From: Bacteroidia bacterium
GTDB taxonomy: Bacteria > Bacteroidota > Bacteroidia > Flavobacteriales > NORP286
NCBI GenBank assembly: GCA_016763665.1
Contig: JAESTI010000278.1
Span: 1-6,704 of the forward strand
Reading direction: 5' to 3'
Length of the DNA: 6,704 nt
This document shows positions 1 to 4,916 of the stretch, in pieces (position 1 is the stretch's first letter; each line of letters starts with the position of its first letter). The notes under the pieces are model-generated. The model searched no databases. It worked only from the letters and a program-made list of their open reading frames with translations, and had not been told where the DNA came from. A program made the position numbers and the translations under genes.

Positions 1-92
1 ACGTACCATATATGATACCAATTAAATGTACCAAATTCGGTAATATATACTCTTTTGTTTTCCACTATTTTGTTTCTGACTAACTTTTTCAT
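1..92 (-). CDS. N-terminal fragment of an unrecognised protein, cut by the window edge
   Basis: An ATG at 90-92 (read on the minus strand) opens 30 codons that run without a stop to base 1, so the rest of the gene lies outside the window. The protein begins MKKLVRNKIVENKRVYITEF and continues with an aromatic-rich stretch (FNWYHIWY). There is no signal peptide and I recognise no family. An in-frame stop lies 21 bases upstream at 114-116, so this ATG is the only conventional start. No Shine-Dalgarno sequence is visible, which is usual in Bacteroidota. The gene points the same way as the 469-residue membrane protein, with the inverted-repeat region 119-234 between them. Thirty open codons in AT-rich DNA is weak evidence on its own; the MKK start and a sensible amino-acid mix support it. 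It could be a chance ORF. Confidence 0.4.
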   Translation of the reverse strand, partial: MKKLVRNKIVENKRVYITEFGTFNWYHIWY

Positions 93-188
93 ATTAATTA
101 GATTATCAATAAATTAAAATCCCTATAAAACGTTAGCTTGAGAAATCACTCGCTCTTCCGAAATAGGGGGGATTGCTCATAACGATCT
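93..188. other. Non-coding spacer with an imperfect inverted repeat
   Basis: No credible ORF is visible here. CGTTAGCTTGAG at 131-142 pairs with CTCATAACG at 176-184 (five plus four base pairs, separated by a three-base bulge), and CCCTAT at 121-126 can pair with ATAGGG at 163-168 inside it. A run of six G sits at 166-171. Together with the adjacent hairpin at 189-234 this forms about 115 bases of fold-back sequence between two minus-strand genes. It may act as a terminator or leader, or as the border of an inserted gene unit. No function is proven. Confidence 0.4.
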
Positions 189-234
189 AAATAAACTCAT
201 GTGCCGAAGCGATAGCAAGGCATTGAGTTTATTT
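189..234 (-). terminator. Long hairpin at the end of the 469-residue gene, likely terminator
   Basis: AAATAAACTCA at 189-199 and TGAGTTTATTT at 224-234 form an exact 11-bp stem. After a small internal bulge, TGCC at 202-205 pairs with GGCA at 219-222, and GC/GC can close a small inner loop. The hairpin starts at the TAA stop (234-236) of the minus-strand gene. The end of the stem supplies a U-rich stretch in the transcript, but no clean U run follows, so termination is an inference. It could equally be a structural border of a mobile or cassette-like unit. Confidence 0.5.
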
Positions 235-1643
235 TATGTTGGCATTTCGTTTATTATATTTTTTAAATAAATCCATTCTTCCATTAAAACTAATGTCAGT
301 GAAAAAAGTAAAATATAAAATACAAGGTCAAATTTACTTCGTAATCTCAGGATGTAGAAAACAATAAGAAATAAAGGGACTGCAATTATATAGGCCATAA
401 TAATTTCAAGGAAAAAACTAATAAAAAATGTTGAGAATGAATTAGGTATTATTGATGAAATCATTTTTGCCAAAAACAATACAATTAGAGGTAATCCAAT
501 AGCCGCTGCTATTTTTGAGAAATGAGATAAATGAGGAATGTCTTTTTGTTCGGATTTTTTATAGTTCAAAACTAGTTTAGTCAACAGAGCGATTATAAAC
601 AAACATATGAGTGCTAAATGAAAATATTTATATCTGATTGTTTCACTTCTTGTGTTGTGTGTTTTTTCAGATAATAGTTTAGAATTATCAAATTTGTCTA
701 TTTTAATCAATTCACCCTTCTTAAAATATTTCATAGAAACGATTTCATTTTTACTATTGTAAAAAGTCCAAACAGAATCTTCAATTCCGTTTTTAAAATG
801 CCCGTTTATCAATAATTGATTGTCATTTGATAGTCGTTTGAAATCACCATCTAATCTCGTTTCTTTGAAATTCAGGTAGTCTGTGTGAGAGTCAAGCTTT
901 AAAGTAATAGAAGTCTTTTTACTAACAATTAAAGAGCCTTTGAGTTCATTGTATGAAGATATTTTACTTGGGGAACGGTACTCCTCTTTCAGTTCCCGCA
1001 ATAGGTAGAGGTCTAATTCTTTTAATATTTGTGCTTTGTGAAATTCATCATCTAGTACGGCTTTTTTGCCAATTCGTATTTCTTTAATTTCAATTATGAC
1101 TAGGCTATCTAGTTTATGAACTTTATAATCATTCCAATAATTATTATTTTCAAAATTTAGATTTCCAGATTTGAATAATATGTATTGTGGCTGTTCAAAT
1201 GTTTGAGTAGGCTCGGGTATTGAAGTGGCACAAAACGACACAATAGTTAAAAAAGCTAAGGGAATCGGGCTCAATTTCAATTTAAGAGAGTTTTCTTGAT
1301 TGTATAAATAGGATATTGGTAGAATTAATAGAGCAATTAAATCTGTTATATCTACAATCCTATGAATAGGGTATAAATTGTAGCTGAAAAAATCAATAAA
1401 TGACTGTGAGTAAGGACTTTTCCAAATAACAAAAATTAGTGCTGACGAGAAATAGACTATTCGCTTTTTATTTGGAAAAAGTGCAGTCCAAAATGAGGCA
1501 AAAATGAATAAGCCACAAAAGTCTGACAACTTACCAGTCAACCAATTGTGATACTCCGTTTTTAAGTAAAAATCATTCAACAAAAGAATTGCTAGACAAA
1601 CTAGAAAAGGTATGTTGTTAATTGATTTTAGTTTATTTTTCAT
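234..1643 (-). CDS. Unrecognised 469-residue membrane protein with an extracytoplasmic or cytoplasmic middle domain
   Basis: Complete ORF from ATG (1641-1643) to TAA (234-236), 469 residues. Hydrophobic segments lie at about 11-22, 42-56, 64-75, 101-114 and 127-141, followed by a soluble stretch of about 190 residues. C-terminal hydrophobic segments lie at about 340-358, 377-399, 405-432 and 438-456. The N-terminal part carries the motifs NWLTGKLSDF (33-42), WKSPYSQSFID (74-84) and RIVDITDLIALL (95-106). I associate these with a recurring but functionally unknown Bacteroidota membrane module, from memory only. Residues 275-313 (INGHFKNG, then VWTFYNSKNEIVSMKYFKKG) resemble one or two MORN/YwqK-type beta repeats. 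No catalytic motif is recognised. The gene is AT-rich, has no visible Shine-Dalgarno sequence and stands alone, with an 11-bp inverted repeat at its two ends. It may be an acquired single-gene unit. That the ORF is real is fairly sure; its function is unknown. Confidence 0.85.
   Translation of the reverse strand: MKNKLKSINNIPFLVCLAILLLNDFYLKTEYHNWLTGKLSDFCGLFIFASFWTALFPNKKRIVYFSSALIFVIWKSPYSQSFIDFFSYNLYPIHRIVDITDLIALLILPISYLYNQENSLKLKLSPIPLAFLTIVSFCATSIPEPTQTFEQPQYILFKSGNLNFENNNYWNDYKVHKLDSLVIIEIKEIRIGKKAVLDDEFHKAQILKELDLYLLRELKEEYRSPSKISSYNELKGSLIVSKKTSITLKLDSHTDYLNFKETRLDGDFKRLSNDNQLLINGHFKNGIEDSVWTFYNSKNEIVSMKYFKKGELIKIDKFDNSKLLSEKTHNTRSETIRYKYFHLALICLFIIALLTKLVLNYKKSEQKDIPHLSHFSKIAAAIGLPLIVLFLAKMISSIIPNSFSTFFISFFLEIIMAYIIAVPLFLIVFYILRLRSKFDLVFYILLFSLTLVLMEEWIYLKNIINEMPT
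236..246 (+). repeat. Left arm of the 11-bp inverted repeat flanking the 469-residue gene
   Basis: ATGTTGGCATT at 236-246 is the exact reverse complement of AATGCCAACAT at 1655-1665. This arm overlaps the last codons and stop of the gene (M-P-T-stop); the other arm lies 11 bases upstream of its start codon. An 11-bp exact match placed at both gene borders is unlikely but not impossible by chance. Confidence 0.45.
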
Positions 1644-1654
1644 TCTGTCTAATG

Positions 1655-1665
1655 AATGCCAACAT
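1655..1665 (-). repeat. Right arm of the 11-bp inverted repeat flanking the 469-residue gene
   Basis: AATGCCAACAT at 1655-1665 mirrors 236-246. On the coding (minus) strand it reads ATGTTGGCATT, 11 bases upstream of the ATG of the 469-residue gene. It lies where a promoter leader would be, but matches no promoter consensus I know. Confidence 0.45.
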
Positions 1666-1900
1666 AGTGATATAGTTACCTTATTACCTTTATTCCCATT
1701 ATAAAGTTGGATAAAGATACCTGTTTTAGGAGCAATTTTGGAATAAAAAGAGAGGAAGCAAAATTGGGTATGCGCTAGTGAGGTGTGACTTTCGGCAGAA
1801 TCGAGGAATTTGTTAACTACCGTGCAATATTTCTATATTTAGGAAAGCGAGGTAATGTAAATCCTTACTCAATAAATTCGAACACTTTTTGCACACCGAA
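1666..1900. other. Intergenic region without a convincing gene
   Basis: Both strands show only short open stretches broken by stops. The one structure of note is the 8-bp inverted repeat CAATTTTG (1733-1740) with CAAAATTG (1759-1766), enclosing an 18-base purine-rich loop. The 1777-1810 stretch is slightly richer in G and C than its surroundings. The promoter of the 469-residue gene should lie near 1666-1720 on the minus strand. A TATAAT is present there, but no clear Bacteroidota TTTG / TAnnTTTG pair. Confidence 0.4.
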
Positions 1901-1935
1901 ATAAAAAAGGCTTCAGAAATTAAGCTGAAACCTTT
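1901..1935 (-). terminator. Rho-independent terminator of tRNA-Asp
   Basis: On the minus strand AAAGGTTTCAG (1935-1925) pairs with CTGAAGCCTTT (1916-1906), an 11-bp stem with a single G-U wobble. The loop is 8 bases. The stem runs into a U tract (A run 1903-1908 on the plus strand). It begins 8 bases beyond the encoded CCA of the tRNA, so it ends the tRNA transcript. This is the clearest terminator in the window. Confidence 0.88.
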
Positions 1936-1943
1936 GATGTGTT

Positions 1944-2021
1944 TGGCGGACCGGACGAGACTCGAACTCGCGACCTCCTGCGTGACAGGCAGGCATTCTA
2001 ACCAAGCTGAACTACCGGTCC
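1944..2021 (-). tRNA. tRNA-Asp, anticodon GTC, CCA encoded
   Basis: The minus strand folds into a complete cloverleaf. The acceptor stem GGACCGG/CCGGTCC is at 2015-2021 and 1948-1954. The D arm is GTTC/GAAT with an AGCTTGGTTA loop. The anticodon stem CCTGC/GCAGG carries the loop CTGTCAC, so the anticodon GTC (plus-strand 1984-1986) reads GAC and GAU (Asp). The variable region is AGGTC, and the T arm is GCGAG/CTCGT with the loop TTCGAGT. The discriminator base is G (1947) and the terminal CCA is encoded at 1944-1946. The body is 75 bases, a normal length. It appears to be a single-gene transcript with its own promoter (2035-2066) and terminator (1901-1935). No second copy of its 3' end is seen in the window, so nothing here suggests an integrated element using it as a target. 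Confidence 0.97.
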
Positions 2022-2034
2022 TTTTTACGGAGCA

Positions 2035-2066
2035 CAAAAGTAAGCTATTTTTGGATTATCCCAAAA
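2035..2066 (-). promoter_or_regulatory. Bacteroidota-type promoter of tRNA-Asp
   Basis: On the minus strand TTTTG (2066-2062) is followed after exactly 19 bases by TACTTTTG (2042-2035). This matches the known Bacteroidota -33 TTTG / -7 TAnnTTTG consensus at its usual spacing. Transcription would start near 2030, about nine bases before the tRNA. The -33 element begins 4 bases past the stop of the upstream gene for the GldH-like protein. Confidence 0.8.
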
Positions 2067-2069
2067 TCT

Positions 2070-2861
2070 TCAATTAGTATTTTTGGCCTTTACCAATTTG
2101 TAATTGATCATTTCTATTCCATTTACAAGAGTTGAGGCCATTTGATGTTTTAATTGAATATAGTAGTAACCTGATTGTCCTACACTAATTTCGTTGATAG
2201 GAATAGTAACTTTTCTCTTGGTGAATTTGTGAAACTCCTTGTCACTTATCTTTATTTCTTTTTCCAATTCTATAATTCCCTGGTCAGGTGTAATAAACTT
2301 AAATTTTAAAAAGAGCTTGTCATACAAATAATTCTCACTCAAATAAAAGTAAAACTTCATCTTGTATAGATCTTCGTCATCTTTAGTGAATTTAAAAAGT
2401 GGTAATTCTTTTGCTTCCCAAACAGTTCCGGTAAAAACATGCTCGTTATAGTTAGGAGATTGAGTAGGTAACACGTGGTTATGAATTTCAATTTTTCCTT
2501 TTAAATTTGAAGTTTCGGTAATGTGTTTATTGTTTAGCGAAACAAGGACTTTTAATTTTTTCCCGGGATTTATTATTAGTTTCTTTACAGTGTCATTATA
2601 AGTTCTATTGACTTTAATGTAATCAGTAATAGTATCAAAACCTATAACATAATCAAGTTTCAAGAATAGAGTTGTATCTTTTTTGTTGGTTGTAATGGAG
2701 AGTATAACATGGCTTAATATTTTTTCCTCAAGGGTTAGGGCATTATCAATATCGTTTTCACAAACTACAGGTTTTTCGTTTGATAACGATTTGAATCCTT
2801 TTGCATTGACATTTTGAAAGGAAATGATGAATATTGCAGTGTATAATATTATTCTTAGCAT
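2070..2861 (-). CDS. Secreted hypothetical protein with a GldH-like C-terminal half
   Basis: Complete 263-residue ORF from ATG (2859-2861) to TGA (2070-2072). Residues 1-20 form a signal peptide with a short charged start, a hydrophobic core and likely cleavage after NVNA. No lipobox cysteine is present, so the product is probably periplasmic or surface-exposed rather than a lipoprotein. There are no further membrane segments; the rest looks beta-rich. Residues 144-257 follow the pattern of the gliding-motility protein GldH: a YKMKFYFYLSENYLYDKLFL strand region (166-185), a TPDQG turn (191-195), and a final GYYYIQLKHQM...NGIEMINYKL segment (231-256). GldH itself is a lipoprotein that supports gliding and type IX secretion. 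The N-terminal half (about 21-143) is unrecognised and absent from ordinary GldH, which is shorter. The likeness was judged by eye, so function is unproven. The gene is divergent from accA, 76 bases away. Confidence 0.85.
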   Translation of the reverse strand: MLRIILYTAIFIISFQNVNAKGFKSLSNEKPVVCENDIDNALTLEEKILSHVILSITTNKKDTTLFLKLDYVIGFDTITDYIKVNRTYNDTVKKLIINPGKKLKVLVSLNNKHITETSNLKGKIEIHNHVLPTQSPNYNEHVFTGTVWEAKELPLFKFTKDDEDLYKMKFYFYLSENYLYDKLFLKFKFITPDQGIIELEKEIKISDKEFHKFTKRKVTIPINEISVGQSGYYYIQLKHQMASTLVNGIEMINYKLVKAKNTN

Positions 2862-2901
2862 TGTTCCGATTATAAAAGCAATTACAAAATAAACCTTTTA
2901 A

Positions 2902-2932
2902 TTGGTAACAAACCAGTGCTTAATAAATTTTG
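2902..2932 (+). promoter_or_regulatory. Possible accA promoter touching the start codon
   Basis: TTG at 2902-2904 is followed after 19 bases by TAAATTTTG (2924-2932), a TA-N3-TTTG element with one base more between TA and TTTG than the Bacteroidota -7 consensus. The final G lies 6 bases before the accA ATG at 2938, so transcription would start at or next to the start codon. The imperfect -7 element makes this tentative. Confidence 0.35.
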
Positions 2933-2937
2933 TTGAT

Positions 2938-3891
2938 ATGGAATTATTAGACTTTGAAAAGCCAATTGGTGATTTGCTAAAGCAATTGGAGAAAGCAAAT
3001 CAAATAGCTGAAAAGGGAAAAAATGATGTCAGTAAAACAGTGGCCGAATTGGAAACAAAGATCAATGAATTGAAAAAGGAAATTTACAGTAACTTAACCG
3101 GGTGGCAAAGGGTTCAGTTATCAAGGCATCCTAACCGGCCGTATTCCCTTTATTATATTGAGGAAATGTGTGAAAAGTTCATTGAGTTGCATGGTGACAG
3201 AAATTTCAAAGATGACAAAGCCATTATTGGTGGATTTGGAAGCCTTGATGGTCAATCAATTATGTTTATAGGCCATCAAAAGGGTATCAATACCAAAATG
3301 AGGCAGTTTAGGAATTTTGGAATGGCAAATCCCGAAGGATATAGAAAAGCTTTGCGGTTAATGAAATTGGCTGAAAAATTTAATAAACCAATTGTTACCC
3401 TAATTGACACTCCTGGAGCGTATCCGGGTTTGGAAGCTGAAGAAAGGGGACAGGCTGAGGCGATTGCAAGAAATTTGTATGAGATGGTGCTTTTAAAAGT
3501 TCCTGTCCTTTGTATTGTAATTGGAGAAGGAGCATCAGGAGGTGCTCTTGGAATTGGTGTTGGAGATAAAACAATAATGTTAGAAAATACATGGTACTCA
3601 GTAATTTCTCCTGAATCATGTTCTTCCATTTTGTGGCGATCATGGGAATACAAAGAAAAGGCGGCGGAAGCTTTAAAGCTTACCGCCCAAGATATGCATG
3701 CCAATAAATTGGTTGATGGTATTATAAGCGAACCGCTGGGTGGTGCCCACAGTGATTATGAGGGGATGGCAAAAACTCTAAAGAAGGAGATCAAAAAACA
3801 AATCTCAGCACTTCAAAAAATAGATCCTGAGAAAAGAGTGCAAAATAGAATAGAAAAATTCTGTTCTATGGGAGTCTATAATGAAAATTGA
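2938..3891 (+). CDS. accA: Acetyl-CoA carboxylase, carboxyltransferase subunit alpha
   Basis: AccA pairs with AccD to form the carboxyltransferase that moves the carboxyl group from biotin on AccB to acetyl-CoA. This gives malonyl-CoA, the first committed step of fatty-acid synthesis in the cytoplasm. The protein is 317 residues, the usual length. An N-terminal helical segment (about 1-55, [10 protein letters not shown] start) precedes the crotonase-type fold. Family signatures are [12 protein letters not shown] (63-74), FIELHGDR (81-88), IGHQKG (111-116), [17 protein letters not shown] (126-142), [10 protein letters not shown] (155-164) and the oxyanion-loop motif [10 protein letters not shown] (196-205). 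[11 protein letters not shown] (223-233) follows. I chose the ATG at 2938 because it gives the standard AccA N-terminus. An in-frame TTG at 2902 would add 12 residues unlike the family. No Shine-Dalgarno sequence is visible. The gene converges with the PH-like gene, whose restored reading frame would end 12 bases past the accA stop. Confidence 0.97.
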   Translation: MELLDFEKPIGDLLKQLEKANQIAEKGKNDVSKTVAELETKINELKKEIYSNLTGWQRVQLSRHPNRPYSLYYIEEMCEKFIELHGDRNFKDDKAIIGGFGSLDGQSIMFIGHQKGINTKMRQFRNFGMANPEGYRKALRLMKLAEKFNKPIVTLIDTPGAYPGLEAEERGQAEAIARNLYEMVLLKVPVLCIVIGEGASGGALGIGVGDKTIMLENTWYSVISPESCSSILWRSWEYKEKAAEALKLTAQDMHANKLVDGIISEPLGGAHSDYEGMAKTLKKEIKKQISALQKIDPEKRVQNRIEKFCSMGVYNEN

Positions 3892-3903
3892 CGGAAAGTA
3901 TTT

Positions 3904-4031
3904 TTAAGAACTAGGGCTTTGCTGAGTGGTTTTAACTTTGCTTTGCTCAACTCTTGGTGTAGGTATAACTTCACCAATTGTATCTTCCTGTATGTTTACA
4001 CCTTTTTCCTTAAGGATAATAACCAGTGCTT
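3904..4031 (-). other. Out-of-frame C-terminal continuation of the PH-like membrane protein
   Basis: Read on the minus strand one frame away from the gene upstream, codons from 4029 down to a TAA at 3904-3906 encode 41 residues, beginning ALVIILKEKGVNIQEDTIGE and ending in a polar, Ser/Gln-rich tail. Joined to residue K180 of the preceding frame it gives GTQKPK-ALVIILKEKG. This is a far more natural end for a PH-like domain (a GTQ/GTR-KP turn, then an amphipathic helix) than the HWLLSLRKKV end produced by the actual frame. The joint requires one missing base near 4029-4034, or a -1 slip there. It is therefore either a real frameshift mutation or an assembly error. Confidence 0.65.
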
Positions 4032-4568
4032 GGGTTTTTGAGTTCCCATTATTATAGTGTCTTTCTTTATAAGATTAGAAGACAAGCGCAAAGAGTAATT
4101 TCCGAATATATAAAGTATCTTTTTGTAAGTAAAAGCTCTTTTAGTAAAAAAATCAACCTTGTGTTCACCCGGTTTGATTTTCATCAGGCTAGCTGATTCA
4201 ATCTCGTTAATATCAATTTTGTATGTATTAACCGGAAACAAATAATAATGCTTAAATACCACGTGGTCGTTTGAGATCTCTATAGTTATTTTTGAACCCA
4301 ATCGAATATATAAGAATAAAAATGGAATAATTGCATAAAGAATGAAAAATGGAGCAATTCCAAAGTTATCTACAATAGGTACCAAAAAATCATATGACGC
4401 TGCCCATACCGCCAGTTTAAAAAGCATTTCCCCCGAAACACTGTATAATCCTGTGGATAATACCATTAATATAAAAAAGTAAGCTAACGAAAACCCGAAA
4501 TAAATAGGGTTTTTTCGTTTCTTTTGAATTTCTTTAAGAATGGGTTCTATTGGGGTTGTTGTAGCCAT
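3996..4568 (-). CDS. Two-helix membrane protein with a bacterial PH-like domain, probably frameshifted near its end
   Basis: The reading frame as present runs from ATG (4566-4568) to TAA (3996-3998), 190 residues. A polar N-terminus (1-20) is followed by two membrane segments at about 21-43 and 70-89. A beta-rich soluble domain of about 95 residues comes next: SKITIEISNDHVVFKHYYLF (92-111), INEIESASLM (120-129), NYSLRLSS (157-164) and TIIMGTQKPK (171-180). Two hairpin helices followed by this strand order, with a closing GTQ-K/R-P turn, resemble bacterial PH-domain membrane proteins of unknown role. The assignment is by pattern, not search. The last ten residues (HWLLSLRKKV) look out of frame: a one-base change at 4029-4034 would replace them with the 41-residue tail encoded at 3904-4028, giving about 221 residues. 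If the break is real, the protein loses its last helix and polar tail. It is convergent with accA and divergent from dnaB. Confidence 0.8.
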   Translation of the reverse strand: MATTTPIEPILKEIQKKRKNPIYFGFSLAYFFILMVLSTGLYSVSGEMLFKLAVWAASYDFLVPIVDNFGIAPFFILYAIIPFLFLYIRLGSKITIEISNDHVVFKHYYLFPVNTYKIDINEIESASLMKIKPGEHKVDFFTKRAFTYKKILYIFGNYSLRLSSNLIKKDTIIMGTQKPKHWLLSLRKKV

Positions 4569-4614
4569 AATTAAATATGAAAATCTATATGTAAGATTTT
4601 AGTCAAAATTCAAT

Positions 4615-4622
4615 CAAATATA
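4615..4622 (-). promoter_or_regulatory. Candidate -7 element of the PH-like gene
   Basis: On the minus strand these bases read TATATTTG, an exact TAnnTTTG, placing a transcription start about 40 bases upstream of the ATG at 4568. No TTTG or TTG sits at the expected 19-21 base distance (the nearest, TTTTG at 4640-4636, is only 13 bases away). This is a half-match only. Confidence 0.35.
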
Positions 4623-4868
4623 CAAATTCTTGCCTCAAAATTAAGTGTTTTCTTTGGGGCTTACTTGTAATTGAGTTGTATGCCATGGACAAATCAATAG
4701 GTAAGAAGAATCTCAGTTAAAAGCTATAACGTACAAAATAAAAAAATGTTTGCAACAAATATAAAATTTTGTTAGATAAAATCAAGTAACCTGTTAATAA
4801 ATGGTAAATTATTGTTTAAAATTCAAATTTCATGTTAAAAACTCTGTGGACAATTTGTTGGGATAAAT

Positions 4869-4886
4869 AACCTTGCATGTAAGGTT
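4869..4886. promoter_or_regulatory. 18-bp near-perfect palindrome upstream of dnaB, possible operator
   Basis: AACCTTGCATGTAAGGTT equals its own reverse complement except for one central-flanking pair (G4875 against T4880, a wobble in RNA). It lies 18 bases before the -7 element of dnaB, where the -33 element would otherwise be, and no good TTTG is present at that position. A dimeric regulator could bind here. As the sequence would probably lie upstream of the transcript, a terminator role is less likely. Confidence 0.45.
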
Positions 4887-4904
4887 TTCGGCAAAAAGTA
4901 ATGG

Positions 4905-4912
4905 TACTTTTG
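4905..4912 (+). promoter_or_regulatory. -7 element of dnaB immediately before its start codon
   Basis: TACTTTTG is an exact match to the Bacteroidota -7 consensus TAnnTTTG and identical to the tRNA-Asp -7 element. Only four bases (TTGC) separate it from the ATG at 4917, so transcription would begin at or within a few bases of the start codon. A convincing -33 TTTG is missing. Confidence 0.5.
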
Positions 4913-4916
4913 TTGC

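Larger units (their letters stand above)
4569..4904. other. AT-rich divergent intergenic region upstream of dnaB
   Basis: No gene is seen here. The stretch 4721-4843 is strongly AT-rich with A and T runs. TGTGGACAA at 4845-4853 differs by one base from a DnaA box, and the palindrome at 4869-4886 follows. The only small ORF (ATG at 4685, 11 codons) has no supporting signal. The region should carry the promoters of both flanking genes. Confidence 0.5.

Noticed and set aside
131..184. Integron attC site
   Set aside because: The repeat arms read CGTTA...TAACG, the opposite orientation to the TAAC...GTTA ends of attC, and there is no integrase in the window.
1733..1766. Hairpin CAATTTTG/CAAAATTG as a terminator
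   Set aside because: AT-only stem with a long loop and no U run; no gene ends beside it.
1944..2021. tRNA-Asp as an integration site of a mobile element
   Set aside because: No duplicate of the tRNA 3' end and no integrase gene are present in the window.
1813..2077. Open frames across the tRNA on both strands (74 and 62 codons)
   Set aside because: Both run through the tRNA-Asp and its terminator; residue strings such as SSSLVRSAK and RTRLELATS are typical translations of tRNA sequence.
2902..2937. TTG start giving AccA 12 extra residues
   Set aside because: The ATG at 2938 gives the standard family N-terminus, and the upstream bases fit a promoter better than coding sequence.
3276..3704. 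Antisense frames inside accA (142 and 82 codons)
   Set aside because: They lie fully within a strongly conserved gene and have no family likeness; they are by-products of accA codon use.
4685..4720. 11-codon ORF upstream of dnaB (leader peptide)
   Set aside because: No ribosome site, no regulatory codon run and no attenuator hairpin follows.
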